Assembly (NCBI GenBank): GCA_000151295.1
Contig: GG745338.1
Coordinates: 168,234-232,233 of the forward strand
Reading direction: 5' to 3'
Length of the DNA: 64,000 nucleotides
Origin: Allomyces macrogynus ATCC 38327
Taxonomy: Eukaryota; Blastocladiomycota; Blastocladiomycetes; Blastocladiales; Blastocladiaceae
In this document: positions 35,585 to 46,782 of the stretch, one piece after another
How the letters are laid out: each line of letters starts with the position of its first letter
How positions within the stretch are numbered: position 1 is the first letter of the stretch
Program-made: the position numbers and the translations under genes
Notes under the pieces: generated by a model
Told to the model about the DNA's origin: nothing
Seen by the model: the letters and a program-made list of their open reading frames with translations, nothing else
The model's database searches: none

Positions 35585-37157
35585 ATGGACAAGAGCGCGT
35601 ATCTCCGCAACGCCGTGTTCATCACGGTGTGGTACACGTCATCGACCGTGTTGAGGTAAAAGCAATTGCAGCTGAGTCCGATGCTGGAGTCGCTCCACCC
35701 TCGACGCCGTGGTTGATCATGCCGCTGCAACGCGTCATTAGTCTCTATAACAAGCAGTTGTTTGGAAAGGAGTACTTGGACTTCAAGGCACCAGCGGCCG
35801 CGACGTGCGTGCATTGCAGTACGTCGACGACGCCAAGGACCGAATCCAAACCGACCAACTGTGAGCTGACCATTGTGCTCGAATCGAAATCTAGTAACTC
35901 AATTTGCTTGCGCATGGCTGACGATCCACGTCGTGCTCCGCAAGCAATTTGAAGCATTCCGTGCCTCCTTTTCATTCCGAGATTGGCAGTCTGGCTATCT
36001 TCGTTACGCGCTGCCCACCGCGGCTGCGGCTGCCGCTGGTTCGTTTTGTTGGCTCGCCATCGAAGGAAACGCTGTTGATGCGCGTGATTCTAATCCAACA
36101 CCTTCATCCGTTGGCTAGATGTGGCCCTATCCAACACGTCGCTCGGCTACATCTCCATCACGACCTACGTGCTCGTCAAGAACTCGGCACCCATTTTTGT
36201 CCTGCTCTCGTCATGGTTGCTCGGCCTCGAGCGCATCACGCCGAAGCTGCTCGTGATCATGGCCACGATCCTGTCAGGCGTCTACATGGCCGTGACGGGC
36301 GAGGTCAGTTACTCGTGGTCTGGCATGCTCATGGTCCTGGGCGCCGCGGCGTGCGGCGGGATGCGGTGGGCGCTCACGTCGTGCTTTTTGACGTGGCACG
36401 CGAATCGCCGTGCCGCGACCTTGCCCGGCGGCCCACAGACCGATGCGCCCGCGCCGAGCGTGATTGGTGGGCCGATTGTCACGCTCTACACACTGACGCC
36501 CTTCATGTCGGTGTTCCTGGCGATTGCGTCGGCCGTCATTGAGCCGCAGGACCCGCGCATTCTCGAGGGCGACTGGGCGCTCATGTCGGTGCTGTTTGCG
36601 GGCGGGTTCCTCGCGTTCATCATGCTCACGTCCGAGTTTGGGCTCATTCACAACTCGAGTGTGCTGGCGCTCTCTGGTACTCAAGCTGGTTTCAATTTTC
36701 CCCCGCACCCTGCCACGCACGGACACTAACGAAATCGTCGGTGCCTTTATTGTTCGTCTTCAGTCGCGGGTCCGTTTTTTGATTGCCGCTCGGCTTGCGT
36801 TTTCCTCCGCGCGGCTCTGTCCTACTCACGCTCCCTTCTCCACCAGGACTCGCCAAGGAAATCGTTTTGATCAGCAGCAGCATGCTCGTCTTTGGCGACA
36901 CGCTCACGCCGCGCAACGTGGTGGGCTTGCTCGTGTCGATGGCCGGCATTTGGTGGTACAACGCGTACCGGCAATCATCGCGGTCGTATCGGCGCGTGCA
37001 GGACGCCGAAGAGGACAGCGACAATGACGATCTGTTAGCCGACGTGGCCATGCAGGGGGAGAGCTCGTCGATTGCGTCGGCACAGAGCGCAGGCCGGCCC
37101 GGTCAGAGCCCCGTTGTGGGCGCGAACGGTGGCAGCGGGAAGCCGCGAATGGAGTAA
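35585..37157 (+). CDS. SLC35C2-like TPT/nucleotide-sugar transporter
   Basis: Five exons: 35585-35655, 35742-35818, 35895-36038, 36119-36676 and 36847-37157 (386 residues; sum divisible by three). The N-terminus VWYTSSTVLSLYNKQLF is the classic start of the triose-phosphate/nucleotide-sugar transporter family. Later landmarks are DVALSNTSLGYISITTY, VLVKNSAPIFVLLSSWLL, GGMRWALTSCFL and LAKEIVLISSSMLVFGD. About ten hydrophobic helices are visible, followed by an acidic, Ser-rich cytosolic tail. The MRWALTQ/S signature points to the SLC35C2/Ymd8 branch of Golgi transporters. The substrate cannot be read from sequence; GDP-fucose or a related sugar is suggested for animal members. It ends 156 bp from a convergent unknown gene. 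Confidence 0.85.
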
Positions 37158-37313
37158 CGCGCCGGCCGTCGCGATCGCGTGCATGTACAAATATATATAT
37201 CGTTGGATGTTGGCTCGCGCCATGATCACGAACCTGTCACTCAAAATCGGCTCCGGGTCGAACGAAACAGTTTTCATTTCGCTCGATGCCGGATCCATTC
37301 ACTCACAGCCTGT

Positions 37314-38279
37314 CTACTCCTTCGCAGCCCAAATGTCCTTGGAGTTGCGAATGTGCGGCATAATGTGCGTCTTGAATGCGTCAATCGTAATGTACCACCG
37401 TTCCGACACTTTGCAAATGCCCGGGAAGAAGTCGCCTGTGCTCTTGTCGAGACCGTATTCGCGCACGTGCCGCGAAATCGTGTTGTTGGCCGACCGCAGC
37501 GACGAGTAAGTGCCGGTCAAGAAGCCCAGCACGCCCGCGGCCACATAATGCCTGCCCTTGTGCGAGTGCACCGGTAATACCGCGCCCGTCTTTTCCAGCG
37601 CCAGGCGGCACGCGATGTCAACTTCCTTGGGGTAGGACATGTTGCCGTGGCCACTGCTGCCCACGGCCACCGGCGGACCCCGTGTCCACTTGGGCGACAC
37701 GACCAGCGGTGTCGACGCGCTGCCGCTGACGCTGCTCGTGTACCGCACCGACGACATGTCCGAGTACTCGGACGCCGTGTCGCTCATGGGGCCGCGGGAA
37801 GAGCCGGCCCATGGGCGAATCTCGTGTGTCCGCTGGGGCAGATCACGAGTCAGGTCCGATGTGGCAGTATAACTCTCGACTAGGGGCGGCGACACAGTGG
37901 ACGGGGTCGCAACGGGATTCGCGGCAGTGACGGGCGGGTTCGTGATGGGCAGCGGCGAGTACGAGGGAACTGACATTGTCGGCCCATCAACGAGCGCGGT
38001 GAGAGCACTTGACACGCCCACGAGGTCATTGACGATCTTGAGCAGGTCTTGGTCGTGCGAATAAAAAGAGCGAACATGATCATGCGCGCGAGTCGTCAGG
38101 TCGCGCAGCTGCGTGAGCCGAGCTTGGTGCGTGCTCAAGGCCGTGTTGGCGGTGGCGAGCTTGGAGATGGCATTGGTTACGTCTAGGAGGGCGCCGCTCA
38201 AGCTGGCCACAAGGGCCGGCGGCGGCGGAACCGAGGTCGTGTCGCTGGTCGATGTGGATGAAATGGGTGGGGCGATCAT
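37314..38279 (-). CDS. Unknown 321-residue protein with coiled coil and conserved-looking C-terminus
   Basis: A single exon, start ATG at 38279. I do not recognise the family. Residues about 25-90 form an amphipathic coiled coil (LLDVTNAISKLATANTALS, LTQLRDLTTRAHDHVRSF). Residues 95-210 are Ser/Pro/Thr-rich linker. The last 105 residues are compact and probably folded: YPKEVDIACRLALEKTGAV, GRHYVAAGVLGFLTGTYSS, VREYGLDKSTGDFFPGICKV and ERWYITIDAFKTHIMPHI. That segment resembles a small alpha/beta DNA- or protein-binding module in its mix of aromatic and basic residues, but no known signature fits. A coiled coil followed by a globular domain is also a kinetochore-like layout, which I note without claiming. 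Confidence 0.65.
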   Translation of the reverse strand: MIAPPISSTSTSDTTSVPPPPALVASLSGALLDVTNAISKLATANTALSTHQARLTQLRDLTTRAHDHVRSFYSHDQDLLKIVNDLVGVSSALTALVDGPTMSVPSYSPLPITNPPVTAANPVATPSTVSPPLVESYTATSDLTRDLPQRTHEIRPWAGSSRGPMSDTASEYSDMSSVRYTSSVSGSASTPLVVSPKWTRGPPVAVGSSGHGNMSYPKEVDIACRLALEKTGAVLPVHSHKGRHYVAAGVLGFLTGTYSSLRSANNTISRHVREYGLDKSTGDFFPGICKVSERWYITIDAFKTHIMPHIRNSKDIWAAKE

Positions 38280-38804
38280 CGTGTGTCGATGCTGGAGGGT
38301 CTGGTGCTGGTGTGAGCGGGGCCGGTCGCCCTTTTATTGTCAGCGGAGACGCTGACGACGTGGTTGGGTGGCGTCGCGAAGTCACGCGCTGTCCGCAAGT
38401 TGGCGTTGATTTGACGGCAACCTGCCCGACAGCTGCCACTGTGGCGCTCCAGGTCCGCCAACCTGACGACAGCCCGCCGCCAACCTGTCAATCAGGGAAA
38501 CGAAGACGACATTCCCCTGCTGTCAATCCTCTTCGGCCCAGCGGGGCCACAGCCGGGCCCAGCCTGTGCCTTGCAATTGGGATCGGAGCGCTTCTCGTGG
38601 GCAGCATGGGACATGCCCTCGGTTCCTTTTGGGAGCCGGCTTCGCCAGAGAAAATCGTCGAGGACAGGCGCGAGCAGAGGTGTGCGCGCAGGATGCAAGC
38701 ACGTTGGCCTGGCAAAAAGCATCGACGATAACCAATGAATCTCAGTCCAATTTTGTGTCATTGGGGCAAACAATGCACATAAGATAAGATCACGCCCCCT
38801 CCAC
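38280..38804. other. Intergenic, no gene seen
   Basis: This lies between the unknown coiled-coil gene's start and the DNMT1 stop. Composition falls in GC towards 38700-38800, as expected for a 3' flank. No conserved frame was found. Confidence 0.4.
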
Positions 38805-41800
38805 TTACTCCTCCTCCTGTTGCTGTTGCTGTTCAACAAGCGCGGCCTCTTCCTCGGTCAAGACGTGCAGCGGCGACGCGGCGAGTGCGCGCACCAGTGA
38901 CCGGTTGAGCGCGGCCGCGAGCACGGGTGGCACTGCGTTGCCGACCTGGAAGTACATGAGCTTGATTGCGTTGCCATAACAGTGGAACGTAAAGTTATCC
39001 GGGAAACCCTGGCTGCGCGCGGCTTCACGCACCGTGATGATGCGGTCCTGCTCCGGGTGGAGAATGGTCTACGAGGGCGGAGAAGCGCGTTAGCCAAACG
39101 GATCTGAAATACACAACAAGAACGAAGAGAAGATGAGATAAGAACGTACCCCCGTCTTTCCCATCGGGTTCATTTCCGTGGTCGCAGTCTTGAACGTGCC
39201 CTCCCACTGCAGACGCCCGTAGAGCCCCTTCCACCCGGAATGCCGCGATGCGGCCGAGTCCTCGTGCGAGAGCGCCCACGGCTTGAGTTCGTCGGGCAGG
39301 CTCTGGTGGTCGCACCCGGGCGGGTCTCGCGGGATCCAGCAAATGCGTTCGACGATATCCGACGACGTGAACTGGCGCGTCATTTGGTTCTTGACCATCG
39401 ACAGGTAGAGGTCCGACTCGTCGGACTCCTCGTCATTTTCCTCGTCGTTGTTGTCGGCGTCTCTGCCGTGTGCGTCAGCGCCGTTGGCGCGCCGCTGCTG
39501 CGCCTCGGTCTCGTGGTCGAGCCGCATCCGGCCGAACCGCGTGGCGACGCGGCGCATGAGCCGCTGGTAGTGTGACCTGGGCCGCGTCAAGTAGGGTGCC
39601 GGCCGCGTGTACCCGACCTCGGTCAGGAACCGGAGCGTCGGCTCGTACCCCTTGACGAGCTTGACAGCCGAATTGTGCCGCATCGCCTCGACCTTGTTGC
39701 GCGGCAGTTTCATAGCCACGTTCGGGTTCTCAAAGTCGAATGCCGGCAAATCGGAAATCGCGTCCTTGACGGTCGTGTTCGGGTACAGCGCGCGCGTGAC
39801 CTTGCAGTAGGACGTGACGTGGTGCACGAGCCGTGCTTTCGCCGCGGCGCGTGCCTCGGCGTCGAGACATACGGCGAGGTTGCACGTCTCGGTCTTGAAA
39901 ATGTGCGTGGGCTCGGGCCAGTCGGGCAACTTAATGTGCGGCAGCGTCGCAAACACGAGCACGCGACGCCGCGACTGCGGTGTGCCGTAGTTGCCGGCCT
40001 GCGCAACGTGCCAGGTCACTTGGTACCCGAGCTCGACGAGCACGCGCAGAATAAACGAGAGCGTGCCCGTCTTGTGCCCGCCCTCGACGCGGTGCTTGGT
40101 CGCCTGCTGCCCGCCAAACTTGAACGTCAAGAGGCCGACGACGTTTTCGAGCAAAAACACCTTGGGCCGGTAGAGCTCGACGTACGAGAGCGCCGTTGCA
40201 ATCAATGCGTTTTTCGGGTCGTCGGACTTCCGGTTGTTGTTGAGGCCCGAAAAACCTTGACAAGGCGGTCCGCAGTAGATGAAGTCGACGTTGCGTGCGT
40301 CGGGCGCGACCTTGGTCGACTTGGTGATCTCGGCGGGCGTGACGGGCGGCGGCGCGTCGGTGCCAAACGTCGCAATGCGCTGCTTGATCGCGTCCTCGAG
40401 CAGCGCGTTGCAGTCGACATTGTAGACGGTCGAGCCCGGGAAATTGCTGTGGAACGTGAGCGATGCGTGCTCGTCCCACTCGATCGCCCACTTGGTGTCG
40501 GCGCAAGCGACCAGGTCAGAGTCGAACCCGACCGTCAGACCGCCACAGCCGCTGAACAGGTCAATGGCCTTGAGCCGCGCGAGCCCCCTGGGCTTGGCCG
40601 TCGGGTCAGCCGCCGCAACGACGTCCTCGAGCGAGTCGGCGGGCGTCTCGGTAAAGTTGAGCAGCGCGGCCTGCTCGTTGAGCTTGAGAATATTGCCGAC
40701 CGACCGGTTCTCAAACACGTCAGTAGTCCACGGCTCAAGCTTGGCCGGATCGACCGAGTCGCGCAGCTTGGTCGGCGACGTCGACATGTGCTCGAGGAAC
40801 TTGGTCGGGTTGTGCGATGGGTGCAGGCCATGAAGCACGAGGTTGTGCTCGAACTGGAAGTACTTGTTGGGTGATTCAAGCCCGCGCGGCACGACGACGA
40901 GATGGCCGCGCAGCTTGTCGACCGGAATGGTCTCGTAAATGTTGGTCATGAACACGCGCCGCGGGTCGCTGTCGGCGTCCGGGTTGTCGTCGTGGTAGAG
41001 CGAGTTCCATCGGCCGAGAAGCCGCACCTTGACGGACGCGCGCGCGGCGCGCGACGAGGACGAGCGCTTGGGCGGGGCCGGCGTTGTTGCGCGCCCGTTG
41101 CGCCCACGCGGCACGGCGGCAGCGGCACGGCCACGCGCGGGGACTGACTTGACGTCGTTCTCTTCATCATCGTCGTCGTTCGAGACGTCCATGGCGTCGA
41201 CGCCGTTGCTCGAGGGCTGGTTGCCCGATGAAATCTTGACAATCTGCGCAAACAGGTAGAGGCCAATGCTGGCCTTGTCGTGGTCGTAGTAGATAAAGTC
41301 ATTTTCAAAATACTTGACGCCGCCAACCTCGATGTTGCGAATGGTCGTGGTGTTGAGCGGCGGGAACGTGGCGACGCCGGCGCGCGTGAGCAGCGGGTGG
41401 CGGTGCGTGCGCTCAAGTTCGACGACGTCGGGCAGGGCCACGGGCATGCGCCCGCGCTGGCACCCGGGGCACACGGTCAGGTCGAGCTTGACAAATCGGT
41501 CGCGCAGGAACATGGCGCGCACGGGCTGCGGGTCGTGCTGCAGGTCGGCGAGCGGCACGGTTCGACACTCGGCGATCGGGTACATGAACTCGTGCTCGGC
41601 CATGGCGCCCATCTGCGTCTGGTACCCGTAGAGCATGATCACGACGTGCGCGCGGTTGCCGTCGACGCTGTGCACCATGAACCGGCGCGCGTTTGCCGCA
41701 GACCCGCGCGTGCGCACCGTGTCGCCTGCGACAATCGGTGCGTCGGACGGCTTGACGATGGCCTCGGGCATGCGCGAGTAGGTGAAGACGTCCTTGCTGC

Positions 41801-43186
41801 CGACGACTTGCCGGCCGACCTGGTAGACACCAAACTCGTCGGCAATTTCTGCGACGAGCGGCGTGAACGTGGCGAGCGCGTCCTTTTTCAGATGCGGCGT
41901 CCTCTTTTGCACTTGCTGCACGCGTGGAGCACGGTCATGGCCCGAGGCGCGGCTCGTGCGACCATTTCGGCTGCGCGACCTGCCCGTCGCCTCCTTGAAC
42001 CAACGGTCGAGAACCGGGTGCCGGTACGTGATCTTGCCGGCTCCCATCCATTCCACGGTCGTTTGGCGAATCTGGTCCTTGAGATGATCGAGCGCCCATG
42101 CCTCAATGGCGTAGACCTTGCCCCCGAGGCCAAATTGGTGGTTGATGAGCCGGTCCCAAATCTGCGCATCCTTCATGGACTTGTCGGGATCGTCGAGCAA
42201 CACGTCGAGAACAAATTCAACCGCCAGATTGATCATTGCCGATTCCCAAAACTGGTCTGCGTAGGACCGGTGCGGGTCCGTCAGCCTGTACCATGCACAA
42301 TGCGTCTCGACCCAGAAATCCCTACATGAGAGGAGATGTTTTCGTCAGCTTTCCCTTCTCCACCGGTAGAGCCCCCCAAAAACTCGACGAGGAGTGTCAA
42401 GTACATTCGGTTGTCCTTGTCCATGTCGGAAAACGAGCGCATGATGGGTAACGTCGTCAGGTAGACGGGCACGGGCTCGTCATCGCCGTCGTCGTCATCG
42501 TCTCGGAAATTCTCGTCGCCATACAACGGAAGCACACGCCCACTGACTTGTACTGCTAGTTCCTCGAGTCCAGTGTGCATGTAGGGTGCGCGCGCGTTCA
42601 AGTCGTCGATTTTGTGAATAACGAAATCGGTCAACTGGCGCAGCACCTTGCCGGTGCCCTCCTCGCGCGCGATAATGTCGCCGTTGACGACTTCCTCACG
42701 CAGGACAAAGTCATCGGTCTCGTCGACGGCATTTTCGAGCGAGGAACCAGGCGCAGCGTCGTCGTCGTTTTCATCGCTGTCGCCCAGCGACGCGGCCGTT
42801 GCGGTGCGCGAGTTGGCGCCGTCGGCATCGACGTCGTTGTTGTCGTCGTCGGCAAATGATACGGGCGTCGCGGACCGCGAGCTGGCAGCGTCGTTGTCGG
42901 CAAATGATGCGGGCGTCGTGGACCGCGAGCTAGCAGCGTCGTCGTCGCCAGCCTCGGAATCTAGGGCGGGTGTCGGCAGCCGGCCGTCGTCGGGTTCCGG
43001 GTCCCAAACGTCAACGTCGCGAGGCGAGGAGGAGGATGGCGGGTCGCTCGAGTCGGGCGTCATGGGCTTGGCGCGCTTGGGCGCTCGGGCCGTGGCCGAC
43101 GACGAAATGGCCGGCAAGGGAGGGCTCCGGCTGCGCGCGGCGCGCCGCTTGGTGCCTGGGACGGGTCGTGGTCGAGCGCTCGACAT
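38805..43186 (-). CDS. DNMT1: DNMT1-type DNA (cytosine-5) methyltransferase
   Basis: Three exons: 42405-43186, 39150-42321 and 38805-39068 (1405 residues; sum divisible by three). An acidic, Ser-rich N-terminus is followed by an RFTS (replication-foci) domain across intron 1, with [16 protein letters not shown] as landmark. Next is a region matching two BAH domains (about residues 430-830). The catalytic domain starts near residue 847. Motifs: [31 protein letters not shown] with the catalytic Cys, [24 protein letters not shown], and the C-terminal block [13 protein letters not shown] then QVGNAVPP. No CXXC finger was identified. This layout is a maintenance methyltransferase acting on hemimethylated CpG at replication forks. 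The C-terminus is Glu/Gln-rich. It is divergent from oligoribonuclease. Confidence 0.93.
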
Positions 43187-43423
43187 GGTGATGGCCGGGG
43201 TAGTCGGTGGCCGAAAGCGAGCGCTGGTCGAGTATTTTTTGGTGCAAATTGCTGAGGGATGAGGGTGTCGACGTTGTCAAAATGAAGTGCGGCCGTCGTG
43301 GAGAGTGGCTGTTGTCGTCTCCTGCGTTGCTGTGGTTGTCGCTTGCTGTTTGGCGCCTCAGTGACTTGGACGCATCTCGACGTTCATAATCCTTGCGTCG
43401 TATTGTCTAGTCCTCGACCTGCC
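43187..43423. promoter_or_regulatory. Shared intergenic region between DNMT1 and oligoribonuclease
   Basis: Only 237 bp separate the two divergent start codons, the tightest such gap in the window. No TATA-like box is evident. Confidence 0.5.
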
Positions 43424-44481
43424 ATGCTCCAAGCCCGCTTCATCACGGCCGCATCAATCCGCGCGACACGCCCGCACTGCCAGCATCCAGCCGCCGACCT
43501 CTCGCGTCGGAACTTGCTCGTCACGGACACGCTCTGGAGACGCATCGCTGCCCCTGCCCCGCGCCCTTTCTCCACTATATCGTGTGCCCATTTGCGCCCC
43601 TTGGCCCGAACTGCCGCCGCGACACTGCCATTTTGCCGCGTCATGTCCACCGCCCAATCCGCGAAACCGAGCTCAGGTTCGGCATCCGCTGCCCCTGCTG
43701 CTCCTGCAACCCCCGTCGCTCGCCCGCTCGTGTGGGTTGACTGTGAGGTAAGGGGGATCACGGCTCGTATGCGTTCGTCCGTTACAACCCAACCTGACCC
43801 TCGCTTCTTGGCCGCTCAATAGATGACGGGCCTCAACCTGTCCCGCGACTTCATCATTGAAATCGCGTGCATTATCACCGACGGCCATTTAAACTTTGTC
43901 GCCGAGGTGCCTGTCATTCTCCTCCTCATCGACAATGTTGGCTCGCCTGACCACCCGCCTTCTCTCTTGGATGCTTGCACAGATGCCCGAGATCATTATC
44001 CACCAGCCCGCATCCGTTCTCGACGGGATGGATGCCTGGTGTACCGAGCAGCACGGCAAATCGGGCCTGACTGCGGCCGTGACCGCATCCACCGTCTCCA
44101 TGGCCGACGCCGAGACCCAAGTGCTCGAGTTCATTCAGCGCTACGTGCCCGACAAGGGTGTCGGCGTTCTCGCTGGTTTGTCGCTCCCAATGTTTGCCTC
44201 TTTTCTCCGAGCAAACTTACTGACCGACCTTCTCTTGGCCAGGCAACTCCGTCCACAGCGACAAACAATTCCTGCAAAAGGACATGCCACGCCTCGTCAA
44301 CCACTTGAGCTACCGCATCGTCGACGTGTCGACCATCAAGGAACTCGCGTCGCGGTGGTACCCGGCCAAGTTTCAGCAGAAGCCAATCAAGAAAACCGCA
44401 CACCGCGCGCTCGACGATATTCGCGAAAGCATCGAGGAACTGCGGTGGTACCAGCAGCACCTGTTTGTCCCAATCGAATAA
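43424..44481 (+). CDS. Oligoribonuclease, REXO2/REX2 type (DEDDh exonuclease)
   Basis: Four exons: 43424-43747, 43823-43906, 43983-44175 and 44243-44481 (279 residues; sum divisible by three). The DEDDh 3'-5' exonuclease motifs are present: VWVDCEMTGL (Asp and Glu of motif I, joined by splicing), the conserved MDAWCTEQHGKSGLT, GNSVHSDKQFL (motif II Asp) and KTAHRALDDIRESIEEL (motif III His and Asp). The enzyme degrades 2-5-nt RNA to mononucleotides. The first 100 residues precede the catalytic domain, are Arg/Ala/Ser-rich and lack acidic residues near the start (MLQARFITAASIRATR), so a mitochondrial presequence is likely. A second in-frame ATG near 43644 could give a cytosolic form, as in animals. 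It ends 77 bp from the convergent PSMD5-like gene. Confidence 0.93.
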
Positions 44482-44558
44482 GAAAGCAACGAATCCTCCA
44501 TTGATTCACAAAAACATCCTCTTGGTCTGGACACCGAGACCAACACCCCGCGGATCCG

Positions 44559-46422
44559 CTACGCAGCATCGCCCAACGCGACCGCCGCCTCCCGCACGAC
44601 AAAAAACGGGCCTTCGCGCAAATACTCGCCGATCCGCTTCTGCGTCGCGACATCCGCCCCCTTCACCACCTCGCTCGCCGCCAATAGCTCCACAACCGTA
44701 TACCGCGCGCGTTTGGCCGCAGGCGACCCGTCGTCCGCCGTCCGATCCACGAGATAATTCACGCGCTCGGGCTTGGCCAACTCCACCTGACCCCACTGCA
44801 CCTGCGCAAGCCCGCACTGCGCGGCATACGCGGCCGACCGCACCGTCTCGTCAATATGTGTCGTGGCCCGCACGGTCGCAGCAACCAGGACCGCCGCCGG
44901 ATCGTCCGCATTGGCCGTGACCACGGCCGCGAATTGTCCGTTTCGGTCGAGCGGCGCCCATGCGCAGAGCAGCTGCAGGAGGCCCGCGAGCCACGCGGCC
45001 GACCCGTGGTTCCCGCCGCGGAGCGGCGCGGTGACGGTGGTCAGCGCCTGCACGAGCCGCGCGTGTGCGAGAACCGGCGCAAGGTCGGGGATCGCGCTGA
45101 GCCCGCGCAGGGTCGCGAGGGCAACGATTTGGTGCGCGTCGCGCTGGACCAAATCGGCGTCGGCGGGTGGGAGAAGGGCGGTCGCGGCCACGTCCAGAAT
45201 GCGCGGGACGTAAGCGTCGTTGTCGGTCCCGACGGCCGCAACGTACGCGAGGAGGAACGTGAGCGTTGGGATCAGGTGCCGCGCGCGCGTTTCTGGGTTG
45301 GTGGATTCGGCGCGGTCGGTGATGGCGGCGACAACGCCGGCCTGCACGAGGAAGTGCCGCGCTTCGGTAGGGGTGCCCGCGTCGGCGGTCGAGGTGGGAA
45401 GGATCAGGGATGTGCAGAGTTCGGTGAGGACGGCGTACTCGAGGTCCCCGTCGTCGAGCGGGAGGAAGAACTTGGCGAGGTGCAGCTGGTGCGCGGCGGC
45501 GGCAGACAGGCGTGCGGCGAGGCCGACGATTTCGAGGACTCGGAAGCGGTCGAGCGGGTCGCTAGATGACAGGATCAAGCGTCAGTGAAACGCTGTGTTG
45601 CGAAAACTGATCATGGAGTACGTGCTGGGCAAGTTGGAGCAAAATCTCGAGACAAGACGCTTGGAGCAGGACGTGGATCATGGCCTCGCTCTTGAGGAGC
45701 GACTTGAACTGCTCAAACACGCGCAGGCTGCCCGTCAACGCCCCCTTCAGGGCGGCCGCAGCGAGTTCTTGCGTCTGTGGAGTTGGCGTGACGGCAATCA
45801 GCGAGACGGTCCATAAAGGCGTCGACTTACGTGTCGGGAACACGCACCCATTGGCTTGGACCGAGCTTCTTCAAGAGTGAGAGGACGAGGTTGCGAACTC
45901 CGCTTTCTGGATGACCGAGGCCGGCAACGAGGTTGTCCTAAAATGAAATCAAGGTGAGCACAACCCGATAACGAGCAAGTTGCTGGACAGAAAGCCGCGT
46001 ACATGTGCCTGGAGAATTGTCTCCGCGGGGAACGGCAGTGTGACTTGCTCGAGCAGCTTGACGGCGGCCTCGGCGACCTCCTCGTCGGGAATGGCGAGGA
46101 ACGCGAAGATGGGGTCGAGCGATCCGTTGAGACCTTGCAAAATCTCCCCCCTTGCGGTCGCGCCAGCGGGGCCTGGGGCAAACGGGTCAGTATCTGCCTG
46201 GTCAACAATCATCGATGTAGAGCGTATTGAGCTGGACCGCGGCGCACCTTTGACGTGGAAGGTCAGCGACTCGAGGATAAAGGCGACGAGCGCAAAATCG
46301 GGCTGTCCCGTCTCGGCATGGGTCGGAAACTCGTTATTTGGTGGGAGCAGGCGAGCAACGGCCGCGATCAAGTCGGCCGTCGTGGCATTTTGCAACGTCG
46401 CGCGGTCGAGAGCGTTGACCAT
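44559..46422 (-). CDS. PSMD5/S5b-like 26S proteasome assembly chaperone
   Basis: Four exons: 46003-46422, 45848-45937, 45659-45774 and 44559-45561 (542 residues; sum divisible by three). The protein is an Armadillo/HEAT-type helical-repeat solenoid. The best family evidence is the C-terminus, ERVNYLVDRTADD then YLREGPFFVVREAAV, which matches the PSMD5 ending (VDR followed by YL-EGP-YV). DPIFAFLAIPDEEVAEAA and LGHPESGVRNLVLSLLKKLG are typical internal repeats. PSMD5/S5b (Hsm3 in yeast) binds the C-terminus of a base ATPase, Rpt1, and delays base-core joining during assembly. The donor of intron 3 (GC|GTCTTG) is the least certain junction. An ATG at 46485 is an alternative start. Confidence 0.75.
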
Positions 46423-46782
46423 GGCGTTTTCGGGTCGATTCTTGCAGCGGCAATGGACACTATCAGTTTGCAGCTTGGCCGTCAAGCAGCTTGGCCGTCA
46501 AGCAGGTGCTGGCGGCGAACGGTGGTGGTCGCGGCAGCAACAGCGGCGTTGGTTTGGACGCGACGCGCTCACGTCTTTCCAGGAAGTGCCATGCGGGAAT
46601 GAGGCACCCCCTGACCGCTCTGACAGGGCTCCTCACCGCACCCGGCACAGTGAGTCAGACGCCACGGACTCTGTCCCGACCTCACCACGGCGTCGCTCGC
46701 TTCGTTGATGCAGCTGGTCCGGGTCTCGCCCAGTCCCAGTTGGCTGCAAGCTCAGAAACTCCTCGCATTTAGGCGGCTGCAC
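46423..46782. promoter_or_regulatory. Shared intergenic region between the PSMD5-like gene and POLK
   Basis: A divergent gap of about 360 bp. It contains two adjacent near-identical copies of a 15-bp sequence, CTTGGCCGTCAAGCA, at about 46475-46504. If translation of polymerase kappa begins at the in-frame ATG 46708, the gap shrinks accordingly. Confidence 0.4.
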
